Below are positions 27,273 to 38,871 of a stretch of DNA of 64,000 bases, piece after piece. The notes under the pieces were generated by a model, which did not search any database, was not told the origin of the DNA, and saw only the letters and a program-made list of their open reading frames with translations. Origin of the DNA: Marinomonas atlantica (GTDB lineage Bacteria > Pseudomonadota > Gammaproteobacteria > Pseudomonadales > Marinomonadaceae); contig NZ_LTAW01000006.1 in the NCBI RefSeq assembly GCF_001639725.1, positions 1 through 64,000 on the forward strand, read 5' to 3'. Position 1 is the stretch's first letter. Every line of letters begins with the position of its first letter. Both the position numbers and the translations under genes were made by a program.

Positions 27273-27287
27273 GCTCCTCCTCTTTTA
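27254..27287. terminator. Bidirectional hairpin at the mnmC stop codon
   Basis: Near-perfect arms built on AAAAGAGGAG and CTCCTCTTTT with one mismatch pair, overlapping the mnmC stop. A T-run exists on either side, so it can stop both mnmC and the convergent small gene. Confidence 0.8.
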
Positions 27288-27290
27288 CGA

Positions 27291-27620
27291 TCAGATTTCA
27301 AATAAGTTACAGGCATTTGGAATTAAATCGTCTAAATTACGATATGTTTTTGGTCGCAAAACAATCGACCCCATTAAGGGATGAAGGTCTCTTAACTTAT
27401 CACTTAACTGTCCTACGCCAGGGTTGATTGGCTCATAGGGATAGATATGATCTTGGATACTCAACTTGTGTAGTTCATCAAGCTCGTCCTGAAGCATGGA
27501 TTTCATAGCGAAAAACAAATCCTTGCTGTTTATATCATTTGTTTCCCAATATGCATCAGACAAAGCGCTATTTAGTTCGTAAAATATATGTAACGCATCA
27601 GATACGGTTTTTTGACTCAT
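27291..27620 (-). CDS. Hypothetical protein, 109 aa
   Basis: I do not recognise this protein. It is 109 aa, acidic, with no signal peptide, no membrane segment and a single cysteine near the C-terminus. The first 60 residues look helical (SDALHIFYELNSALSDAYWETND...DELDELHKL); the rest is Pro/Gly-containing and ends hydrophobic. The start is the ATG at 27620 with GGAGAC upstream. It is an isolated gene between mnmC (convergent) and cysE (divergent). Confidence 0.75.
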   Translation of the reverse strand: MSQKTVSDALHIFYELNSALSDAYWETNDINSKDLFFAMKSMLQDELDELHKLSIQDHIYPYEPINPGVGQLSDKLRDLHPLMGSIVLRPKTYRNLDDLIPNACNLFEI

Positions 27621-27718
27621 AGTGTCTCCATAAAACGAGCATTCTGTTTACATTCACCCTTGTATTGGTAGATGCTACCCCCATAACCACACTCTAGCCA
27701 CGAAAAAATGCAGGTAAA

Positions 27719-28543
27719 TTGATTTTGAGTACTACAATCCAATCAGACGTGACATCTGACAACTTGTGGCCATCGTTACAAGCTGAAGCTGAAAAACTAG
27801 CACAAGATGAACCTATTTTGGCAAGTTATTTTAATACAACCATACTTCGTCATGATTCTCTTAGTTCTGCTTTAAGTTTTTTACTAGCCAGCAAGCTTGA
27901 TAGTATTTCCATTCCCGCAATGGTTTTGCGAGAGGTTTTTGAAGAAGCAATGTCCGACAACCATTCAAACATTGTCGACTGTATTAAGCAGGATATATTA
28001 TCCATAAAAGAACGTGATGCAGCCTGCGACTGCTTGACGACGCCGTTGCTTTTCTTCAAAGGTTTCCATGCACTGCAAACCTACCGCGTTGCTAACTGGC
28101 TCTGGAAGCAAGGTCGCGAAAGCTTAGCGCTGTACCTTCAAGGGCAAATGTCCATGGTGTTTGGGGTTGATATACACCCTGCTGCACGTATTGGCTGTGG
28201 CGTCATGCTAGACCACGCATCAGGTTTAGTGGTCGGTGAAACCTGTGTGATTGAGGATAATGTCTCGATTCTACAATCTGTTACCTTAGGTGGTACCGGT
28301 AAAGAAACCGGTGACCGTCACCCGAAAATCCGCTCAGGCGTATTAATCGGTGCGGGTGCCAAAATTCTAGGCAACATCGAAGTGGGCGAAGGCGCAAAAG
28401 TAGGTGCCAACAGCGTGGTCTTAGACCAAGTAGAACCACATACGACTGTGGCTGGCGTCCCTGCGAAAGTGGTTGGTCGCAATAAAGAGAAAGAACCTTC
28501 CCGCGAAATGGATCACACCATCGGTGGCTGTATCAAAGAATAG
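27719..28543 (+). CDS. cysE: Serine O-acetyltransferase CysE
   Basis: The 274-aa protein has the N-terminal helical SAT domain (LWPSLQAEAEKLAQDEPILASYF) and a left-handed beta-helix of hexapeptide repeats with DIHPAARIGCGVMLDHASGLVVGET and GGTGKETGDRHPKI. The catalytic His and Asp lie in MLDH and related loops. It makes O-acetylserine from serine and acetyl-CoA, the committed step to cysteine. The start is a TTG at 27719 or 27725; AGGT lies upstream of both. It ends at a very long perfect hairpin. Confidence 0.95.
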   Translation: MILSTTIQSDVTSDNLWPSLQAEAEKLAQDEPILASYFNTTILRHDSLSSALSFLLASKLDSISIPAMVLREVFEEAMSDNHSNIVDCIKQDILSIKERDAACDCLTTPLLFFKGFHALQTYRVANWLWKQGRESLALYLQGQMSMVFGVDIHPAARIGCGVMLDHASGLVVGETCVIEDNVSILQSVTLGGTGKETGDRHPKIRSGVLIGAGAKILGNIEVGEGAKVGANSVVLDQVEPHTTVAGVPAKVVGRNKEKEPSREMDHTIGGCIKE

Positions 28544-28564
28544 CGTTTGGTTGCCAAGCTCGCT

Positions 28565-28605
28565 AGACATTGAAAAAGGGCTTAAATAGCCCTTTTTCAA
28601 TGTCT
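28565..28605. terminator. Bidirectional terminator with 17-bp perfect stem
   Basis: AGACATTGAAAAAGGGC and its exact complement flank a 7-nt loop TTAAATA. It has A5/T5 runs inside the stem and lies between the convergent cysE and yheU genes. Confidence 0.88.
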
Positions 28606-28621
28606 GATCTTATTAACTGAA

Positions 28622-28851
28622 CTAATAGCGTTGCTGCACAGCCTGTTTCGACACCAACTGTATCGTTTCGCTTTCCGTATCAAACAGCAATACCGCTTCA
28701 CCACTTTTTAATGAGCGAAGCGCTTGTTCGCGTTTCTGTTCGGTTGATAAATCATATTCTCCATAGTCTGTGCCATCACGGGAAACAATGTCGTTGAGCA
28801 CATTATTTAGAGTGTCAGAATCTAAAGAATCAAACGGGATCAACGTATCCA

Positions 28852-28852
<1 letters not shown>
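28622..28852 (-). CDS. YheU family protein (UPF0270)
   Basis: The 76-aa protein matches the UPF0270/YheU family: IPFDSLDSDTLNNVL, SRDGTDYGEYDLS and SLKSGEAVLLFD are the conserved blocks. Function is unknown. Its ATG shares one base with the ligA stop codon (TAATG), so the two are translationally coupled. Confidence 0.88.
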
Positions 28853-30941
<2,089 letters not shown>

Positions 30942-30956
30942 ATGAAAATAGATGGG

Positions 30957-32024
30957 CTAAGAGTTACGTATTTTCTTAGTCAACTGCCTGCGCTCAAAAT
31001 CTTTGATACGCTGGCGACAATGAGCAATGGTTTGATCGCTCATAGGTTCGCGACGCTCGTCACGTAACTCTCCTCCTAGGTTTCGCACTAGGGTTTGTGC
31101 CGTTTCCAACATAAAGTCGTAGGCTTTCATGCTGTTCTTCGGCCCAGGTAGGCCCATGAAGAAACTCACGCCTGGGCAATCGGTTTCACCCATAGTATCC
31201 AGATCAAACGTGCCAGGCTCGATGGCATTGGCCATAGAAAACTGAATTTTACCTTTATCAAAACCTTCTTCGTGACGATGGAAAATATCCATGTCTCCGT
31301 AACGCATACCACAATTTAGAACCAGCTGAAGCAGCTCCATACCAGCAAACGGTTCATCTTCTGGAGAAAAGACATTAATCACGATGACTTCTTCGATTTC
31401 CGCTTCTTCATCGTCGTCTTCAACTGACTCAGACATTGGCGAAAGGTGAGACGATTGATCTAAATTGACGCTTGAATAATCACGCTCAAGATCAACCTCA
31501 ACATCATCGTCTAGCTCAGAGTACGGCTCGTGGTTATCCTCCAGATCAACACCTGTCTCAGTATACGGGACACTACCTCGTAGATCATCATAGCCATCAT
31601 AAAGTACATTGCCGTAATCATGTTCTCTATTGATTTCTTGATTTGGCTGCTCATCAAATCGGTTCGGAACTAACGAAGCCAACTCATCTAACTCGAATTG
31701 GTCATTTCGATCCAATTCAGGCCCTGCATCCACTTTATGAGGCAAATCCGTTAACGGACTGCGAGCTGTTTTTCGAGCATTCTCGAAGGCATTCATTACT
31801 GGGTCGGTGTGTTCCTCTTGATGGCCAACAGGACGGGCGCCACCATTAGGAAGCTCACGACGCAATAATGCTTCTTTTTTACGTTCTTCAGGGTCATCAT
31901 AATGTGAGTCATCAAACGTACTTACCGCTTGGGATTTGCGGTAGCGACGATATCCATCAACCAATATGCCGATGATAATGATGACACCAATTACGATTAG
32001 CCACTCACGCAAGCTAAAATCCAT
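30957..32024 (-). CDS. zipA: Cell-division protein ZipA
   Basis: The 355-aa protein has one N-terminal membrane segment (about 8-25) preceded by very few residues, a long disordered linker (about 30-215) and a C-terminal ZipA FtsZ-binding domain (FSPEDEPFAGMELLQLVLNCGMRYGDMDIFHRHE region, IKFSMANAIEPGTFD-like and PGVSFFMGLPGP). ZipA tethers FtsZ to the inner membrane. The linker here is very acidic (Asp/Glu-rich) rather than the Pro/Gln-rich linker of E. coli. It lies between the ccm operon and ligA; smc, its usual upstream neighbour, is not here. Confidence 0.93.
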   Translation of the reverse strand: MDFSLREWLIVIGVIIIIGILVDGYRRYRKSQAVSTFDDSHYDDPEERKKEALLRRELPNGGARPVGHQEEHTDPVMNAFENARKTARSPLTDLPHKVDAGPELDRNDQFELDELASLVPNRFDEQPNQEINREHDYGNVLYDGYDDLRGSVPYTETGVDLEDNHEPYSELDDDVEVDLERDYSSVNLDQSSHLSPMSESVEDDDEEAEIEEVIVINVFSPEDEPFAGMELLQLVLNCGMRYGDMDIFHRHEEGFDKGKIQFSMANAIEPGTFDLDTMGETDCPGVSFFMGLPGPKNSMKAYDFMLETAQTLVRNLGGELRDERREPMSDQTIAHCRQRIKDFERRQLTKKIRNS

Positions 32025-32090
32025 TATAAAAAATCCGCTTCAGATCAATACATTTGCCCATATTATCAGCCTAAGCGAAGAGGAGTTCAA

Positions 32091-33269
32091 TTATAAGGAT
32101 ACATTGACCTTAAAAATCTTACTGCTATTGCTTGGTAAGGACGATAAATAACCAACTTTTTGTCCCTGAGTGAGATCTTGAGCATCATTTCGAGAACGTT
32201 TTACCACAACATCCACTTGCTCAACCTCAGACAGTGTTTTACCTGGCATCAAATTATCAATATTTGTCAGCACTATTGGTGCACTAAATTGTGTTGCGGT
32301 AATGCGTTGAATCGCAACCGGCATGGGTTGATTCGCCAATTTTGCATACACCAAGAAGACATCGTTTTCTGACAAAGTGCCTTTATCCAACACCAACTGT
32401 AACTGTAACCGATGAGTGATCAGCGCAGGAACTTGCTCCTCACTAATTCCGCCTTGTTTACGTGCCGCTGCAATTCCAGAAAATAAATCGAAACGTTCTT
32501 GACGGTCTTGTCCCAAGCGAATAGCTTTTTGCCAGACCAAAATAGCGTTTTTATATTCACCGGCATCAAAATCTACAATACCTTGCAGACCAAGAGCTTT
32601 AACGTTGTCAGGATCTTTAGCCAAAACGCTTTCTACCTGATAGCGCATTTCTGAAGACACCGTATTGTTGTTAGCATAAAACATGGCTTGCGCCAGCTCT
32701 ACTTTAACATTAATACGCTCCTCAGAATCTGGGGCTAATTTTTTTAATACCTGACGGTATGACGCAATGGCTTCTATGTAATTTTGCGCCAGCACTTGTT
32801 CACTGGCTAAATAATACCAATCTTCTGCTCGGTCGTAGCGTGCCACTCGATAGTTTAAAAATTCTGAAATGTCTTTTTCATCCGCACTACTGTCTATCAT
32901 TTTTTGCGTAAATGCCACATCCGGCGCAAAACCTAGATGATGATATAAAGCCACCGAGCCAACTAACACGACCGCCACCATGGCGGCTAACAAAGTACGA
33001 GCTAAACGCGTTTTTGTATGTAACGTTAGATTGCCATGATTATTTATATAATTGGCTTCACTAACAATATCGTCATGCAGTTGCTCAGCCTCACTGTCCG
33101 TTAACCGTCCAGCATTACGCTCTTCTTCTACTTCGCTTTTACGAATCGCTAGAAACGTTTGCCCTGCATCTTCATTCGAAAATGCTCCACGATGACGCAA
33201 AATGAAGCGCACGAAATACAATAAACTCACTACGGTCAGAGAGACCATCACCAACCATGCCATCATCAT
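32091..33269 (-). CDS. ccmI: Cytochrome c maturation protein CcmI
   Basis: The 392-aa protein has an N-terminal membrane segment (about 2-22), a cytoplasmic leucine-zipper-like loop, a second membrane segment (about 92-113) and a periplasmic TPR region (WYYLASEQVLAQNYIEAIASYRQVL and following). CcmI chaperones apocytochrome c to the CcmF/CcmH heme lyase. The ATG overlaps the ccmH stop codon. It is the last gene of the ccm operon. Confidence 0.93.
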   Translation of the reverse strand: MMMAWLVMVSLTVVSLLYFVRFILRHRGAFSNEDAGQTFLAIRKSEVEEERNAGRLTDSEAEQLHDDIVSEANYINNHGNLTLHTKTRLARTLLAAMVAVVLVGSVALYHHLGFAPDVAFTQKMIDSSADEKDISEFLNYRVARYDRAEDWYYLASEQVLAQNYIEAIASYRQVLKKLAPDSEERINVKVELAQAMFYANNNTVSSEMRYQVESVLAKDPDNVKALGLQGIVDFDAGEYKNAILVWQKAIRLGQDRQERFDLFSGIAAARKQGGISEEQVPALITHRLQLQLVLDKGTLSENDVFLVYAKLANQPMPVAIQRITATQFSAPIVLTNIDNLMPGKTLSEVEQVDVVVKRSRNDAQDLTQGQKVGYLSSLPSNSSKIFKVNVSL

Positions 33270-33688
33270 GACTCACTATCCTTTTTCGATTGATGCCGTT
33301 TGTTTCTGACAATCACCAAAACAAAGATCAATGTACCAATGACCACTAAAGCAAATGGCCCATACCACAATAAAGCAGTACTCGCGTTATGTACTGGACG
33401 ATACAAAACAAACTCGCCGTAACGCGCTACCATGTAGTCAATAATCTGCTCATTAGACTGACCATCATTGATCATTTTGTAGACTTGATTACGCAAATCG
33501 ATGGCGATGCCAGCATTAGAATCTTCCAAATTCTGATTCTGACATTTTGGGCAACGCAACTCTTCTATCAATATACGATAACGTTGCTGCTGTTCAGGCG
33601 CGTCAAATGCTAAAACGTCATTTGCAATGGACGTACTGCTCCAAGTAGCCAATACTACCAGCAAGGATGCTAGGCAACGTCCAATCAT
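33266..33688 (-). CDS. ccmH: Cytochrome c maturation protein CcmH
   Basis: About 140 aa from the ATG at 33688, which shares a base with the ccmG stop (TAATG). A signal peptide leads into the apocytochrome-reducing motif LRCPKCQNQNL near residue 46; a C-terminal membrane segment (about 103-124) follows. CcmH reduces the CXXCH disulfide of apocytochrome c. It is the short single-domain CcmH, with the TPR part encoded separately as ccmI. Confidence 0.94.
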   Translation of the reverse strand: MIGRCLASLLVVLATWSSTSIANDVLAFDAPEQQQRYRILIEELRCPKCQNQNLEDSNAGIAIDLRNQVYKMINDGQSNEQIIDYMVARYGEFVLYRPVHNASTALLWYGPFALVVIGTLIFVLVIVRNKRHQSKKDSES

Positions 33689-34194
33689 TACATGTATTCC
33701 TTTAGGGTCTGCCAAACCTCTTCATTAACGACACCTTGATGGCGATAGAGAATTTTACCCGTCGCGCTGACAACGAACGTTTCAGGCGCGCCTGTAATCC
33801 CCATGTCGACGCCAAACTTACCCATTTCATCCAATAGAACCAATGAATATGGGTTGCCACGTTCGACAAGCCACTGCTTTGCTGCAGGTGTTTCATCTTT
33901 ATAATCAATACCCACAATATTTACGCCTTGCTCTGCAAGCTCACCTAGATAGGCATGTTCAGCACTGCATGAAGGACACCAAGTAGCCCAAAAATTCAGT
34001 AAGTAAGGTTCATCCGGCATTGCCTCATTGGAAACCACTGAATCAGAAGCCATATCGACGAGTTTAAACTCTGGCATAGGTTGACCAACTAATGCAGAAG
34101 GCATGTACTCAGTGTCTTTGCCCAATTGCTGATAAAACACTACACCTAAAGCAATAAAGGCAATAAGAGGAATAAAGAACAATAATTTTTTCAT
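33688..34194 (-). CDS. ccmG: Thiol:disulfide interchange protein CcmG (DsbE)
   Basis: About 168 aa from the ATG at 34194, 1 nt after the ccmF stop, with CAGGAG upstream. An N-terminal membrane anchor (about 4-21) is followed by a periplasmic thioredoxin fold with active site WCPSC in FWATWCPSC and the cis-proline loop GITGAPETF. CcmG passes electrons from DsbD to CcmH and apocytochrome c. Confidence 0.95.
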   Translation of the reverse strand: MKKLLFFIPLIAFIALGVVFYQQLGKDTEYMPSALVGQPMPEFKLVDMASDSVVSNEAMPDEPYLLNFWATWCPSCSAEHAYLGELAEQGVNIVGIDYKDETPAAKQWLVERGNPYSLVLLDEMGKFGVDMGITGAPETFVVSATGKILYRHQGVVNEEVWQTLKEYM

Positions 34195-34195
34195 G

Positions 34196-36139
34196 TTAAG
34201 CTCCTGTTTTGCGACGATAACGCTTATCCCAAGCAGCCAATAAACCACCTGCCATCATTAAAATACCGCCCAGCCAAATCCAACGTACAAAGGATTTAAT
34301 ATAAATTCGAACGCCCCAAGCACCATTGTCTAAAGGCTCACCTAGAGATATGTAAAGATCGCGGGTAAAACCTGGATTCAACGCAGCCTCTGTCATCATT
34401 TGACGACGAGCTTGGTATAAGCGTTTCTGCGGTAGCATTTGCGCCACAGATTGCCCGTCTTGGTACACATTAATTACAGCGGTATCCGCTGTATAGTTGG
34501 GTCCTTCGACATGCCGCGTCCCCAAAAATTCAAATTCATAATCACCCACCATAACCCGCTCACCGGGAGCCATACGTACAACTGCTTCGGTACTGTTCAA
34601 ACTCACAAAGATCACGCCAACTAAGCTCACAGCGACCCCAAGGTGTGCTAACTGCATCCCGTAATAATGTCGCGGCAACTTGCGGGCACGAGTCCAGATC
34701 GATTGACGCTTAGATAACACTTTATCCAACCAATCGCGAACACACATAAAGAATAGCCACAATGCAATCGCAAAACTTAGCCACATGTACCAGTCAAAAC
34801 TATGGAACGTAAACACAAAGGCTGATAAGGACACGGCTAAAACAGCAGGAAGAGCCGATGCACGCCACAATAACGCACCTTTCGTATTATGCCACTTAGA
34901 CAATGGCGCTATACCCATAAATACAATAAGCAGCAAGGCTATAGGACTAAACACCGCATTAAAATACGGCGCGCCTACCGATATTTTACCTAAATTTAAG
35001 GCATCGAATATCAACGGGTACAAGGTGCCAAGCAACACTGTCAGTGTCAGTATTGTCAATAGAATATTATTAATCAGTAACCATGACTCTCGCCCAGTTA
35101 AGCCAAAACTAACCTGAGATTTCACCTGCGAAGCGCGCAACGCGTACAGTAATAAGCTGCTGCCAATAATAAGCACCAACAAAGCTAAAATGAATACACC
35201 ACGAGTCGGATCGGCGGCAAACGCATGCACCGACGTTAGCACACCAGAACGAACCAGAAATGTACCGAGCAAAGACAAACTAAACGTAAAGATCGCCAGT
35301 AATACCGTCCAGCTTTTGAAAACCCCTCGCTTTTCCGCCACCGCTAAAGAATGGATCAACGCGGTACCCGCTAGCCAAGGCATAAGCGACGCATTTTCAA
35401 CCGGATCCCAAAACCACCAACCGCCCCAACCTAATTCGTAGTATGCCCACCAGCTTCCTAAAGCAATACCAAGGGTTAAAAATGCCCAAGAAACATTGGT
35501 CCACGGTCGTGCCCAACGTGCCCATGAGGCGTTTAAATTACCCGTAATCAAAGCTGCAATAGCAAACGCAAACGCCACTGAGAAACCTACATAACCCATA
35601 TACAACATGGGTGGATGAACAATTAAACCTATGTCTTGCAGCAGAGGGTTAAGGTCAACACCATCAGCCGGCGTATCAGGTAACAAACGAATAAAGGGCG
35701 AGGAAGTAAACAGAATAAACGCCAGAAACCCCGTTGCTACAATGCCTAAAACACTCAGAACCACAGGACCTGTGCTGTTTGGTAACGAGTCACTTTTATA
35801 CGCTAAGGTGGCCGCCCAGATGCATAGAATTGTAATCCATAGTAACAACGACCCTTCATGCCCTCCCCAAACGGCACTGATTTTGTACCAAATTGGTAAT
35901 AAGCTATTAGAATGCTGGCTGACATACAGAATAGAAAAGTCATCTTGCGCAAACGCAATGGCTAAAATAACAAAGCTGGTGCATGTCAGTGTTGCCATCA
36001 AATACGTCAAAGGCTTTGCTGTGACCAGTAAAATAGCGTTTCTCTGAAGGTAACCAACCATTGGCAGTACCGCCAATGCCAAAGCAAACATCATTGCGAG
36101 GATCAAAGCATAATGCCCGATCTCTGGAAGCATCATCAT
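34196..36139 (-). CDS. ccmF: Heme lyase subunit CcmF
   Basis: The 647-aa polytopic inner-membrane protein has the periplasmic tryptophan-rich heme-handling motif WGGWWFWDPVENASLMPWL and conserved flanking histidines. CcmF accepts heme from CcmE and, with CcmH, attaches it to apocytochrome c in the periplasm. It is in the fixed ccmE-ccmF-ccmG order. Confidence 0.97.
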   Translation of the reverse strand: MMMLPEIGHYALILAMMFALALAVLPMVGYLQRNAILLVTAKPLTYLMATLTCTSFVILAIAFAQDDFSILYVSQHSNSLLPIWYKISAVWGGHEGSLLLWITILCIWAATLAYKSDSLPNSTGPVVLSVLGIVATGFLAFILFTSSPFIRLLPDTPADGVDLNPLLQDIGLIVHPPMLYMGYVGFSVAFAFAIAALITGNLNASWARWARPWTNVSWAFLTLGIALGSWWAYYELGWGGWWFWDPVENASLMPWLAGTALIHSLAVAEKRGVFKSWTVLLAIFTFSLSLLGTFLVRSGVLTSVHAFAADPTRGVFILALLVLIIGSSLLLYALRASQVKSQVSFGLTGRESWLLINNILLTILTLTVLLGTLYPLIFDALNLGKISVGAPYFNAVFSPIALLLIVFMGIAPLSKWHNTKGALLWRASALPAVLAVSLSAFVFTFHSFDWYMWLSFAIALWLFFMCVRDWLDKVLSKRQSIWTRARKLPRHYYGMQLAHLGVAVSLVGVIFVSLNSTEAVVRMAPGERVMVGDYEFEFLGTRHVEGPNYTADTAVINVYQDGQSVAQMLPQKRLYQARRQMMTEAALNPGFTRDLYISLGEPLDNGAWGVRIYIKSFVRWIWLGGILMMAGGLLAAWDKRYRRKTGA

Positions 36140-36148
36140 GTCAATTTC

Positions 36149-36580
36149 CTATTGCGCCTTGGATTGTTCTAGAGCCGCCGACACTTCTGGTGGCATATAC
36201 TCTTCATCATGCTTTGCAAGCACTTCACTGGCGATCAACACACCACGCTCATCAAGCTTACCTTGTGCCACAATGCCCTGCCCTTCTCGAAACAAATCGG
36301 GCAGAATGCCCTTGTATTCAATGCGCAGTGAGTGTTTGTAATCTGTTACGCGAAACGCAACGTTCAAGCTATCGGAAGCGCGTTCAACACTGTTCTCTAC
36401 GACCATACCACCTGCCCGCAACGTGACACCTTGTGGCGCTTCCCCTGCTTCAACCTGAGTCGGTGAATAAAACAGGTTTATATTTTGCGACAGGGCATAC
36501 ATCACCAACCCAATAGCCGTCGCTAACACAACTAAAATAACACTGATGGTCACTATGCGTTTCTTTCGAACTGGATGCAT
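36149..36580 (-). CDS. ccmE: Periplasmic heme chaperone CcmE
   Basis: The 143-aa protein has an N-terminal membrane anchor (about 9-30) and an OB-fold periplasmic domain with the covalent heme-binding histidine in [12 protein letters not shown] near residue 124. It takes heme from CcmC and hands it to CcmF. Its ATG directly abuts the ccmD stop codon. Confidence 0.96.
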   Translation of the reverse strand: MHPVRKKRIVTISVILVVLATAIGLVMYALSQNINLFYSPTQVEAGEAPQGVTLRAGGMVVENSVERASDSLNVAFRVTDYKHSLRIEYKGILPDLFREGQGIVAQGKLDERGVLIASEVLAKHDEEYMPPEVSAALEQSKAQ

Positions 36581-36757
36581 TTAACGGCTCTGCTCCCTCT
36601 GGTAACGTTTTTTTAACTGCTTTTTCAACAGCTTATTGTGATGGCGAGTTGAGAAAAATAACCCAACTAACGCCAAGGCACTAATGCCATAGGTAGACCA
36701 TACGTAAAGCCCATGGGTTCCCATTTGTAAAAATGCTGAAATGGACTCAAATGCCAT
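36581..36757 (-). CDS. ccmD: Heme exporter small protein CcmD
   Basis: A 58-aa protein reading MAFESISAFLQMG...HGLYVWSTYG, then one membrane helix (STYGISALALVGLFF), then a highly basic tail (HHNKLLKKQLKKRYQREQ). This is the classic CcmD pattern, with W and Y before the helix. It is needed to release holo-CcmE from the CcmABC complex. It overlaps the end of ccmC by 11 bp and abuts ccmE. Confidence 0.93.
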   Translation of the reverse strand: MAFESISAFLQMGTHGLYVWSTYGISALALVGLFFSTRHHNKLLKKQLKKRYQREQSR

Positions 36758-37493
36758 GTTCCAATACCTCTTTTTTCACCCAATTGGCTTTACGCTCGCG
36801 CATTAACACTTCGGTCTGCATACGCCACATCGAAACACCTGCCGCAAACAAATACAGACCTATCGCAGAGAACAACAATGGCAACCACATTTCCATCGGC
36901 ATAGAGGGTTTCTCAGTCAGCTTAAACGTAGCGGGCTGATGAAGGGTATTCCACCATTCCACTGAATACTTAATAATTGGCAAATTAATCACCCCAACGA
37001 GGCTTACAACTGCCACAGCTTTATCGGCAAACACTTGATCGTCTAATGCGTTTTGAATCGCCATAACGCCCATGTAAAGTAAAAACAGTACGAGAACAGA
37101 CGTAAGACGCGCATCCCATACCCACCATGTTCCCCAAGTTGGTTTGCCCCAAATTGCCCCTGACACCAATGCAATCAGCGCCATAATGGCGCCGACAGGC
37201 GCAACAGATTTGATAAACACAGGCGCTAACTTCATTTGCCACACCAATGAGACAAAGCCTGCGATGCCCATCGCTAGATAGCAGCTTTGTGCCAAAACAG
37301 CGACAGGAACATGAATATAAATAATGCGAAAACTATTGCCCTGCTGGTAATCCTGCGGCGCAAAGCCTAGTCCCCAAACAACGCCAACTAACAATAATGC
37401 CAGTCCCACATAGACACATCGGCCACCCCAGTTGCTGGCCCACTGGTAAAACCATTTTGGTGAGCCAAGTTTATGAAACCATGTCCAATTCAT
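36747..37493 (-). CDS. ccmC: Heme exporter protein CcmC
   Basis: The 248-aa protein has six membrane segments and the tryptophan-rich heme-binding motif WGTWWVWDARLTSVL with flanking histidines (YIHVPVA and NTLHQ). CcmC attaches heme to CcmE in the periplasm. Its start overlaps the ccmB stop. Confidence 0.96.
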   Translation of the reverse strand: MNWTWFHKLGSPKWFYQWASNWGGRCVYVGLALLLVGVVWGLGFAPQDYQQGNSFRIIYIHVPVAVLAQSCYLAMGIAGFVSLVWQMKLAPVFIKSVAPVGAIMALIALVSGAIWGKPTWGTWWVWDARLTSVLVLFLLYMGVMAIQNALDDQVFADKAVAVVSLVGVINLPIIKYSVEWWNTLHQPATFKLTEKPSMPMEMWLPLLFSAIGLYLFAAGVSMWRMQTEVLMRERKANWVKKEVLEHGI

Positions 37494-38155
37494 TAATTTA
37501 CACTCGCTCTAATTGAAACCGCCGCCATAATTGGCGACAAAGCCAAAGCGACTAACGATATTGCCCCTAAAATAGCTAGCTGACCGCTGTAAGCCATTTC
37601 CATTTGTGCTGCGCGTACCGCACCAGTCGCAAAAACAATCACGGGGATGTATAAAGGTAAGATCAACAACAGCATCAACACAGCGCCACGGCGAAGAGAA
37701 ACTGTCAACGCGGCACCAATTGATCCAATGAAAAAGAGCGCTGGCGTGCCAAGCAGAATCGACCACATCACCACACCGAGTGCTGAGGCAGGAAGAAACA
37801 ACATCTGAGCCAATAAAGGTAACACCAACAATAGCGGCACCACGACCATGACCCACTGAGCAAATACCTTTAAAAACACCAAAATAGAAATCGATAAACC
37901 GCTCGCCAGCCATTGCTCTAAAGAGCCGTCGTTATAGTCTTCTTTGTACATTCCTTCTACCGCCATCAGAATGGCTAAAGCCGTCGCACACCAAATAATG
38001 CCGCCAGCCGCAGGTGAAAGAAATTCAGAGCTAGGGTCAACACCTAAAGGAAACAACGTAATGACCATGACAAAAAACAACAGCGCATTAAGCGTATCTT
38101 GTTTTCTACGCAATAAGGACAGCCACTCTGATTTAAAGTAGGAACGATAATTCAT
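37493..38155 (-). CDS. ccmB: Heme exporter permease CcmB
   Basis: The 220-aa protein has six hydrophobic segments and the FKSEWLSLLRRKQDTLNALLFFVM start typical of CcmB. It is the membrane part of the CcmAB ABC transporter that powers release of holo-CcmE. It overlaps ccmA by 4 bp upstream. Confidence 0.95.
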   Translation of the reverse strand: MNYRSYFKSEWLSLLRRKQDTLNALLFFVMVITLFPLGVDPSSEFLSPAAGGIIWCATALAILMAVEGMYKEDYNDGSLEQWLASGLSISILVFLKVFAQWVMVVVPLLLVLPLLAQMLFLPASALGVVMWSILLGTPALFFIGSIGAALTVSLRRGAVLMLLLILPLYIPVIVFATGAVRAAQMEMAYSGQLAILGAISLVALALSPIMAAVSIRASVN

Positions 38156-38754
38156 ACCGATAACTCAATAACCTTAGGAGATAGGTGCAATAACGGTTGA
38201 TGGGTAGTGATCACCACAGCCCCTCCTTCTGATAAATGCGCTGCCATTTTTTCTTCTAATACAGAAACCCCTTTAACATCGAGGGCCGTAAATGGTTCGT
38301 CCAAAAACCACAAGGATTTATCTGTTAGCCAAAGGCGAGCTAAGGCAATCCGACGCTTTTGGCCTGCCGATAGCTGTGCAGCAGGGATGTCAGCAAACGC
38401 AAAAAGTTGAACCTCTTCGAGGGCTTGTTCAAGTTGTCGATCGCTTTTATCAGGGCAGTACAACTTTAAATTTTCCAATGCCGTAAATACATTTTTTATG
38501 CCTGGCGTATGACCGAGGTACAATTGATCCTGAAGCAACATATCACGATGCTGTGTGACATCTTCGCCGTTATAAATTAATTCACCGTCTTCAATTGGCA
38601 CCCAGCCTAAAATGGCTTTCATCAAAGAGCTTTTGCCAGCGCCATTTTCACCTGCAATTCTAATCAAATCACCACTTTGCACTGAGAACGATAATTCACA
38701 GCATAAATCTCGTTCACCACGCTCGATTGACAGGTTCTTTATGTCTAATTTCAC
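38152..38754 (-). CDS. ccmA: Cytochrome c biogenesis ABC ATPase CcmA
   Basis: About 200 aa from a GTG at 38754, which gives MKLDIKNLSIERGE as expected for the family; a TTG at 38766 would add four residues, and neither has a strong ribosome-binding site. Walker A is GENGAGKSS, the signature is LSAGQKRRIALARL and Walker B is LWFLDEPF. It supplies ATP hydrolysis for the Ccm heme release complex. First gene of the ccm operon, divergent from the fliK-like gene. Confidence 0.95.
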   Translation of the reverse strand: MKLDIKNLSIERGERDLCCELSFSVQSGDLIRIAGENGAGKSSLMKAILGWVPIEDGELIYNGEDVTQHRDMLLQDQLYLGHTPGIKNVFTALENLKLYCPDKSDRQLEQALEEVQLFAFADIPAAQLSAGQKRRIALARLWLTDKSLWFLDEPFTALDVKGVSVLEEKMAAHLSEGGAVVITTHQPLLHLSPKVIELSV

Positions 38755-38871
38755 TGTTTTTCGCAAAAGAAATACTCGTACAGGCCGATAAATGAGTTAG
38801 AGCACGTCTCTAAATTAGCGCCTATTATAAAATATATTTCTAGGTTTTCAGAAAGAAAGGGTGGTGAAAGC

